The translations under genes were made by a program, and so were the position numbers. From assembly GCF_022682495.2 (NCBI RefSeq), contig NC_071390.1:168417220-168481219 (forward strand): a stretch of 64,000 nucleotides of DNA, read 5' to 3'. Position 1 is the stretch's first letter; each line of letters begins with the position of its first letter. Positions 56,600 to 64,000 of the stretch are shown piece by piece. Below the pieces are notes generated by a model. That model did not search any database. It was given only the letters and a program-made list of their open reading frames with translations, and was not told where the DNA came from. The stretch comes from Desmodus rotundus. Lineage: Eukaryota; Chordata; Mammalia; Chiroptera; Phyllostomidae.

Positions 56600-58855
56600 G
56601 TAGATATTATACTTCCACAAATGGACAAAGCAGGCTGGCTGTAATCTCATTGCGGTGAAGGAAAGTAAAGCTCCTCATGTAGGCAAAAGTGTTGTTATTC
56701 AGGCGACACTTACTTCCCCCCCCCCCACATTTTACTTCTTTGGCTGGGCCCTGAGAGTAGCAGGTGGTCAAAGTTTTAATGCCAAGTTCATTCTTGACCA
56801 CAGAATTGTCTCTAGTGGGTTTTGTGATTCTGGGCCTGGGAAGAAGGAAGGGGCAAAGCTACCAACTGGTCACTGACAGAAAAATTGACATCAGCATGTG
56901 GATCTCAGCATCTCCCCTTGAAGGTTAGCTTTGACCCAAAACCACTTGTATCTCCTGATAACAGATTTGTGCTCCAGTGTCATTGATCAAGGCTGCCAGC
57001 AAGGTTCATCTTACTTAGATTTTATCCACATGACAAAGAGAGGGGTAGGTGGACTTGGCACCAGGTGATTTGTTTTGGTCCTTGACCCTGCCTAGGTATG
57101 GTGCCTTCTCGCAGATCAATATTTTGTGGTCTTGAGTTTATGTCCAGTCCCAATCTTGCAGCTGCATCAGTGGGAAACTCCCTAGCAGTATCTGTCAAGC
57201 CAACCCCACAGTCAAATGCTCTTACCAGAGATCGGTAAAGGACAAATCAAACCATTTACTCACGCAGACCTATTTTTCAGAAAAAAAAAAAACCCCAAAA
57301 CCCCTGCTGTAAACACTCTTCCTAAAGACAGACTAACTACACAGTTTAAGATTGTAATTTGGTGATTTTCAGGGAAATCTAAAAGCTACAGACAATGCAA
57401 AGGGTTTTGTAAGCCTTTAGAATGCACACTTACACCAGCATAAATGAGGGCTTCTCTCCCATTAGGGAACTGGAGTCGGTTACATTATCCCCATTGACTC
57501 TCCTAATGTCCCTGGCTCAGCACCATATGCAACAGATGCAAAGGGTCAGCAGTGAAGGGCAAAATATTTTTGAAGATAATAGAGCTATGCTATTTACATA
57601 GCCAGTTTCCCCCACTCTGCACTTGGAGTGCTATCGCCTTGTTTTCATGGAGTGATTTTTTTTTAATTCAGTGGAGTATTTTTCCTGGAATATGATGGAA
57701 AGAAAAGGTAAAGTAAAGAAAAGAAAAAGAAAGTCAAGGTCTCTTTGTTTTTTTTCCCAAGTATTAACCAATCACTGCCCAGAGTCTACTTCAAATGGGT
57801 TTTGTCATCCTAAGGCCTTGTATTACTTTTACCCCTTCCTGAACCTGAGTGATTTGTTTAGGTAGTCAATTGTCAATACGCAATGGGCAGGAAAAAAACC
57901 TCTAAAACATAAAAATGGCTGCATCTGTTTTCTTCATTTTAGGAGAACAGCAGAAATCATCTCTGGAGGCTCTTTTGTTTAGGAAGACTTACAGATGGGA
58001 TTTTTAGGTTATGCAAATTTAGGCCAAGACCGGTTCAGAGTGGGGATGGAGACAAAAGAGCAAAATTACTCTCTGTTGTCAGTGGTCAAGAATTTTGCTT
58101 TTGTATCCTGCTGATTTTGAAGGTGGGGCGGTGATGGTGTATCCTAGAACTAGAGAAGATAGAAATAGAGACACCCATTATGTAAATGTACTCACACAGA
58201 GACATCAGGAAATTACGGGCCGTCTGGATCCTGAGCAGAAAAAAGATTTGTGAGAAATTTCTTGGAGTAGAGATGGCTGAAAGAGAATTAACAGTCATGT
58301 AGAATAGTAATCTTATGTCATTTATCATTCTGATATAATACACCCTAACCACCCCTGCCCCCAGTACCTCTGTATAGTTCCTCTATTATTCAGTGAGTAT
58401 ATGTTATATTCAAATCCACCTTGAATTAGTGGTTCTTCCAGGAAAGAAGGGGTGTGGCTGTGTCTACACACAGAGCCAGGTAGTATCTATGAAGTTCAGG
58501 AGATGCAGAAATAAATAAGAATTTCAAAAACGGACATGCAAGGAGATCCAGAAGTAAGAGGAAGGCAGGGAATATTAGATATATGAATGCGCAGGAATCC
58601 TCAGGAAATGGAGAAGGGGGGCTCACTTTCTCATGGCATTGGAGATGGGGTCACACTGTCTTATTTGAATATACAAAGTGAATGTAGCTATAGCAGGTTG
58701 CTATCTTACACCCAATAGAACAGCTCACAGTGGTTTTTGCTGGCCCTGCACCTGAGACCCACCACTTGAAGCAGCCTGGCTGCCCCTTTCCCAGTCTCCA
58801 AGCACCATATATAACAATCCCGTGTTCTGACTTCTGTTGAGTCATTTTCCTCACC
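56600..58855. other. Repeat-poor stretch, no gene recognised
   Basis: Contains a C11 run (56716-56726) and an A12 run near 57281-57292, but no interspersed repeat I can name over more than 2 kb. 57300-57680 is GC-balanced and might be conserved non-coding DNA. Confidence 0.35.
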
Positions 58856-58956
58856 TGAAAAGTCCCTGGCTTCCAACCTCTACTTATTCACATGCTACCC
58901 AGTCTTCATGGTCCAATTAAAATAACACTTTTTTTTTTTAAATGAAGTTGATCTTT

Positions 58957-59573
58957 GATGCGGATACCGGCCTGCAGTGACGAGATGAGACAAATTCACA
59001 CGGACTACCCGAGTCCTGTGGAGGAAAAGGGACAGCACGGCCACTCTCTCAAGGGGAGAGCACCTGGACAGGCTTTTATTGCTTTTCTGGGCACGTTACT
59101 GGAGGATGATCCTCATTTACTATGCACAGGTTTGCTTTAGGTGGTTACCTTTTACAGAAAACAAAGCAGAAGATGTTGCTAAATACATCAAAAAAGGATA
59201 TTTGCAAATGTAAAGGAAAAAGTGGTCGAACTGGTTACACTCCTCCTTGGAAGGTTTAGCATAGATTTTAGGAAGTTACTTTAAAGATAAGCAGTCAACC
59301 TTTGCTGCCTCAATTCAGGGTGAGGGAGTTTCAGCAAAAAGCAAGTCTCAAAGCAGCCCGGGTACAATGCAGGCCTGATTCCCCACAGGAGAACCTATCC
59401 ATGGATGTGGGTCCAGTGTGCCGGAGCTCAGTTTCCACTGGCCTTTCTGAGTGGGAGCTGAGCCCAGGCCACATAGAACAGTCTCCTATAGATATATGTG
59501 GACTCTCAGAGCCTACCTTTTCGATGTCCCATTTCTGAAGCCCAGTATCACTCATGTCAGGCAAGTCATAACA
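58957..59573 (-). mobile_element. Solo LTR candidate of an endogenous retrovirus
   Basis: Read on the minus strand it starts TGTGTTATGACTTGCC and ends GGTATCCGCATCA, so TG...CA over ~617 bp. AATAAA is at complement(59075-59080), followed by a ~120-base R/U5-like end with a CTCTCCCCTTGAGAGAG hairpin. It keeps several CpGs (CCGGTATCC, GTCACTGCAG...CGTC, GACTCGGGTAGTCCGTGTG) in a CpG-poor region, suggesting a younger insertion than the MaLR LTRs. I find no matching LTR, primer-binding site, gag/pol/env sequence or clean target duplication, so family and exact limits are uncertain. Confidence 0.5.
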
Positions 59574-60386
59574 CAGCAATGCGACAATAATATTCTATTT
59601 TCCACTTCTTTTAGTTTCACTTTGTTTTCCCCAAACAATAATAAAAATTCTTAGGGTAGAGAAAAGGTGTCATTTATTTTCCCTGTATTTCTCGATTCTA
59701 CCTAGCCTATTTCTGAAAACCTACTTACCTCTCAATTAGCTTTTGGTTAATTGACCAAAAGCTATTCCTTTCTTTCTGGTGGTGTCCAATCCAGCATATT
59801 TTCACCTCTTTCTAACATAACATGAAAGAAGCCAAAATAAGGTAAAACCGAACAACTTCTTTTAGTGATTCAACTTGGGAGAACTTATGAAACCTTTTAA
59901 TAATTATTTAGGTGTTTAGAATATAATTAGCTTAATGAGAGACTGGTATTTCAAACCTCAGATCAACTTGACTACTGCAAGTTAAGGCATTAAAGTACAA
60001 CCACAGAAACATAAAGTGCATATTTTAAATAATTTGACTTGCTACTTGAGCCAAGGGCACTAGAAATCCTATAAAATTCATTGTGTGTCTCCATTTTTAT
60101 TGCTAGATCTTGCTAGATCCCCTTCTTATGCTTTCTACTCATTGCATTCTTTTCCTCTTGCCCTCTCTGTCTTTCGCTCCAGGCTTCTTTCTTTCTGCAT
60201 ATTGTTCTGCATCTGGCATTCTGGTGGCTTCTCACAGTGTTTTCTCACTTAACATCTGTATCGGGCCACCGTCATCTGAAGGAAAAGCTGTAGCAATTGA
60301 GCACACCAGGAAGAATCTGGCCACTTACATGAGGGCCAGATTCTAACCTCAGAGCATAAATAAGAAGAAAATTGCATATTATTGAA
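59574..60386. other. No recognised feature
   Basis: Unassigned, except for a 26-bp near-palindrome at 59738-59763 and a short direct repeat (CTTGCTAGATC) at about 60098-60120. A minus-strand AATAAA lies near 60098-60103. Confidence 0.4.
59738..59763. repeat. 26-bp near-perfect inverted repeat
   Basis: AGCTTTTGGT, TAATTG, ACCAAAAGCT: 10-bp arms with exact complementarity and a 6-base centre that is itself almost self-complementary. Confidence 0.9.
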
Positions 60387-60701
60387 TTATCCATGGAACT
60401 GCCTTAGATAGGTGCTAAGTAGAAGATCTTCTTCAACCAAGTTGAGCAAAGTCAGTGTTTCCTCTAACAACGGAATCATCCACTCTTTAGTCATCAGGCG
60501 AACCGCAGATAAAGAAGTTGGCTTCTTTAAACGGGCCATGCGGATCTCAAAATGAGATTCTTTAGAAGTATGTAACGGGATGAAACGCTCAGGTTCTGAG
60601 AGGCCCGCGGGAACTGAGACGCTGGCCAAAGCGGCATTCTGGGCTCCAAGTTTAGGGTAGTTTGGGGGTATTTGCACATTGATGGCTGTAGACCTTGAAC
60701 A
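60387..60701 (-). other. CpG-rich open frame of ~104 codons, possible terminal exon or retrocopy
   Basis: The minus-strand frame opens after a TAA just above 60701 and closes at TAA 60387-60389. The frame has no ATG near its start; the first in-frame Met lies mid-frame, and a GTG sits at 60675-60677. The product is mixed hydrophilic/leucine-rich (SVSVPAGLSEPERFIPLHTS ... LLEETLTLLNLVEEDLLLST), with no family I recognise. The frame carries about eleven CpGs, far above its AT-rich surroundings, and codons such as CGT, CCG and GCG. TCTACAG upstream in sense could be a splice acceptor, and AATAAA lies ~290 bases downstream. Alternatives: the last exon of an unknown gene, a retrocopy fragment, or a viral-derived fragment. 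Confidence 0.3.
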
Positions 60702-60704
60702 TTA

Positions 60705-61200
60705 AGTGTCAGTTAAGCGAGTGTTTCTCTCTTCTGTTTTTTTTCTCCCTCTTTCCTTTCCTCTCTCCCACCCAAACATGTATGTTGATGTTCCATTGAG
60801 ATGAATAGGTCCATGATATGACTCTATCCTTGTACCGGAAATGCCCACTGCTCAGGAAACAAAGACCCGTCTCTATGTACTTTTGATGATTCATTTGAAA
60901 ATAATTAAGGCTATATGCAAAGCTTTTGTACATCAAATGTGACAACTTACAGGGGCTGAAAAATGGGGTTTTGGTTTTAACCTTTCACCTACTTTTATGT
61001 TTGAATCATGTGACTAGATCTAGGTAGCAGAAAAATTGTGATAAATATTTTAGCTTTATTTTTGCCTTGTCTTCTAGTCTTGTTTCGCCTATATTCCTCA
61101 GTCAAGATGCAATGAACTCAGGTGTCAGTGAACCTTGTCCCGGCCCTGCTGATGCAAGTCATGTGACTTCATTGGACCTCTTAGCTCTTTTTATAATTTT
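60705..61200. other. No recognised feature
   Basis: A pyrimidine-rich patch at 60724-60775. Otherwise unassigned. Confidence 0.4.
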
Positions 61201-61202
61201 TA

Positions 61203-61487
61203 GTTTATTTTTATAACAGCTTTATTGAAATATAATTCACCTACCATGTAATTCATCTATATGAAATATGTAATTCAATGATCTTAATATATTCAGAGTA
61301 GTGTAACCTTTGCTGTAATCAATTATAGAACATTTTCATCAGCCCCCAAAGAAACCATAGAGCCTTGAACTATTACATTCAAGATCCCCTACTCCTATAG
61401 CTCTCCAACCTTAGGCAACCGTGAATCGAATCTACTTTCTGTTGCTATAGATTTGCCTGTTCTGGACACTCCATATAAATGGAACGT
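61203..61487. repeat. Ancient L1M 3' UTR fragment
   Basis: 'ataacagctttattgaaata', 'taattcacctaccatgtaat', 'agaacattttcatcagcccc', 'tctactttctgttgctatag', 'atttgcctgttctggacact' are a very common old L1 3' UTR motif order. Orientation not settled. Confidence 0.8.
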
Positions 61488-61489
61488 AA

Positions 61490-62284
61490 GTGAGGGGAGA
61501 AGGGGTATGGCATTGAGAATCTGGCAGCACTTACATTAGAGAGAAGGAAACATGCAGATCTGTGTACTTCACACTAGTTTAGATGACTCAGTGAATTGGT
61601 TTTCAGAAATAAAAATCACGTCTCAGCATTTAACTGTGTTATACATCACAGGCAGGAATGCAACTTATCTTGGAGCCAGCACTGAAAATAAACCACGAAG
61701 CTCCTACAATACATACTTTGGTTGTAGATCAACCTCAGGTGTATATCAATATTTTCTGAATGACAGTAATAAATTTACTGACACATAAAGGTATATCATA
61801 CCATTCTTTACACTTGTCATCCACTTGGCAGATTTGGGAAAAATTGTACGACCCTTATTAAATTCATTTTTTCAGTGATGGCTTTATTATTTAACTTCAT
61901 TAAAAAATAGATTACTCAATGGAGAAAAGGTTTTCCACAAATATAAAAATAAAATTTATAAGAAAATATTTTTCTTGTCAATAATTTTTTGAACTGTATT
62001 TCAAGGATATCTCTTTGATCTTAAAATTCAACATGGTAACTATAATACTTAAGGTTTTCTTTGTTAATTTACATGTATATATTAGTATGATTTTGTAGAC
62101 CTACTCATAGTGGCAGCAGTATAAGATATAATTATTGACCTGAGGAGCAAACAATATATATATTTTTATACCTTTAAGCATATCTCCATTTATATGTGTA
62201 GTAATTGGAAATTCTCACAACCCAAATGGCTATAGAAGGGATAGAAAGGAGGCACTCCTCATAAGCAATCTTTTAATCATGGTG
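61490..62284. other. No recognised feature
   Basis: Unassigned. The 78-codon plus-strand frame at 61552-61788 has no domain. Confidence 0.35.
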
Positions 62285-62420
62285 ATAGTACCATTTGCTA
62301 AGTGCTTATTAAAGGACACACCATAATATACTTTCATATTAATCTTTACAACATCCCTGTGAGGTTAAGGGAGTTACCCTGAACTTCTTACTGAAGTTCA
62401 TATATCAGGAGACCAGTTTT
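62285..62420 (-). repeat. MIR SINE fragment, antisense
   Basis: 'ccatttgctaagtgcttatt', 'actttcatattaatctttac', 'aacatccctgtgaggttaag' match the reversed MIR 3' half. Confidence 0.7.
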
Positions 62421-63254
62421 AGCTTATTCAGCCTGTTGGTGGCAAATCCAATCATCACAATTGCTTTGATTTTTCTTTCTATATTTCCTTCTGCCTCTTG
62501 ATTTGGAGTTAACTCTTTAATCTCTCAAATCGAAAACAATAATATAAAAATTCACCCTCTTGGCATGTGTGATGGTAATATAGACCAGGTAGGTTTCTAA
62601 GACAGGCTGAGATGAGCTGCGTGATTGTAAAGTGTTACCTGAGAGATGCCCAAATTGGTTGGTTATTACCCACCCACACCCAAGATTGGCAAGATTCCTA
62701 GCCAGGAAGACTCTGGCATGACTATACTCCCCTATTATCTGACTTCTGAAAAATAGAATGGGCTTGTTTTCCCTAAAATTGTTAAAGAATTCTGATCTGG
62801 CTATTCTTTATAATGTGTCTAACGTGACCTTTAGGTGCATGTTTTTCTTTGTAGTTTTGTTTTCTTCGACAACTTTTATTTTCCTTTTGGTTTATTAGAA
62901 GGAGACTATTTTGCTGGGAAATGAAGCATTTAGGCTCTCTAAACATCAGGCAGTAAGTGTTTACTGATTATCCACTATGGGGGATGTTATAGAGGATGGA
63001 GAAGAAGCATGCAAAATTAGTCTAACTCTTAAAGAATCTTCAAACCAGCTGAGGAGGCAAGTATATTTGTGAAATCAATAACACTGAAACACAGTATGAC
63101 TAAGTGGGAAGTGACTGGTGCAGAAAAGGAGGGCGGCCCTAAATCTTGTGCAATTTTAAATTAAGAAACCTAGTTAAAATGTGCTTTTCTCCCTAATGTA
63201 AAAAAGTAATTAGTGTCAGGGACAAGTTTATAAAAGTTTCAGGCATCATAACAT
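62421..63254. other. Mostly unassigned; possible L2 trace
   Basis: 62945-63130 (agtaagtgtttactgattat, ctaactcttaaagaatcttc) loosely fits a reversed L2 3' end. The rest is unrecognised. Confidence 0.3.
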
Positions 63255-63402
63255 TAAATATGGGATCTTTGGAGTTAGACAGCCTGCCTTCAAATCTGCC
63301 ACTTATCTGACATTTACCAGCTGTGTGATTTTAGAAAAATCATTTAACCTCTCTGGACCTCACTTCCTCATCTGTAAACCAGGGATACACTATTCATAGA
63401 TT
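63255..63402 (+). repeat. MIR SINE
   Basis: 'ggatctttggagttagacag', 'cctgccttcaaatctgccac', 'agctgtgtgattttagaaaa', 'atttaacctctctggacctc', 'cttcctcatctgtaaaccag': clear MIR head and core in sense. Confidence 0.9.
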
Positions 63403-63589
63403 ATGTTATTTATGTGGTATGAACCATGCTCATTTTTGCTATACTGTTCTAAGGCTAAATATGGTATGAGTCATTGATTCAGACAGTTGCTATCAGTTAA
63501 ATACTTAACAGAAGCCATTAGAGACTCACACTCTTTGACTAAATTCTACTCCTATGTATTTATTATAAGAAGGAAGTCTAGGGGTAGGG

Positions 63590-63725
63590 TCCATTAACAT
63601 TAGTTGAGACTACACTGGGTAAAGTCCACAACATATTTAAAAAGTTTAACCCCAGTGAAAACCCTGTGATCTAGGCCTAGGACCCAGAGAAGTCAATTAG
63701 TTTTCTGGTAAGTGGGAAAAATGTT
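63590..63725 (-). repeat. Possible MIR, antisense
   Basis: 'aaccctgtgatctaggccta', 'ggacccagagaagtcaatta' weakly resemble reversed MIR. The remaining ~275 bases to the window end are unassigned. Confidence 0.4.
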
Positions 63726-64000
63726 AGCCTTCAATGCATACCTTTATTAGTACCAGGCCCCTGATGTCAACACTAGTCATGCCTTAGTAGAAACACATTT
63801 CTAGCTATACAAATAAGTTTTTGAAATATAATTTATTACAAGTAAAACAATTGGAAACAATTAAAATGGCCAACATCCAAGAACCAGTTTAATTAAATAT
63901 GGTAAGTGAACATAAAGTGAATGAAGTTATTAAAGTTATAATTAAGTATAATAGTTATTAAAAGTATGTATAAACAGCATGATAAAATAATATATAAATT

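Overview
The window looks like 64 kb of AT-rich, gene-poor nuclear DNA from a placental mammal, very probably a bat. Three things point to a bat. There are many copies of the chiropteran-type LINE-1 3' end, with G-rich 3' UTRs and tails around ATAACAATAAAA. There is a tRNA-derived VES-type SINE at 37.16-37.38 kb. There are also mariner-class DNA transposon remnants. Deeper mammalian layers (MIR, L2, MER5/MER20, MaLR/MLT1 LTRs, old L1M) lie underneath. Family names come from pattern recognition, not a database search. I found no convincing host protein-coding gene, no tRNA or rRNA gene and no CRISPR. The window is best read as an intergenic desert or part of a large intron.

Layout. 0-0.7 kb: an internally deleted mariner with both terminal inverted repeats (TIRs). 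0.7-5.4 kb: mostly unassigned DNA with a MIR and a MER5. 5.4-10 kb: L2, a MaLR LTR, old L1M 3' UTR, two young L1 3' ends and an LTR-like repeat. 10-14.5 kb: mostly unassigned. 14.5-23.2 kb: a dense nest of LINEs. An old half-L1 (HAL1)-type ORF1 relic is split by a composite mariner carrying MER20-like DNA and by an L1M tail. It is followed by a 5'-inverted L1 and then an old L1 ORF2 relic split by a roughly full-length HAL1-like element (19.14-21.08 kb). 23-44 kb: scattered L2/MIR, a 5'-inverted L1 with a 17-bp target-site duplication (TSD) at 27.4-28.0 kb, young L1 ends, an L2/L1/SINE nest at 36.7-37.7 kb and a second MaLR LTR. 44-50.2 kb: two L1 ends and a second HAL1-like element whose 5' half is inverted, set in old L1 sequence. 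50-55.5 kb: MIR, an MLT1-type LTR with a minisatellite, and a long L2. 55.5-64 kb: mostly unassigned, with a CpG-retaining solo LTR candidate (58.96-59.57 kb), an unexplained CpG-rich open frame (60.39-60.70 kb), an L1M 3' UTR piece and MIRs.

The main biology is retrotransposition. The HAL1-like elements carry a LINE ORF1 but pass directly to a 3' UTR with no ORF2, so they would need a reverse transcriptase supplied in trans. Three elements show inverted 5' segments, the signature of twin-primed reverse transcription. All coding remnants seen are decayed.
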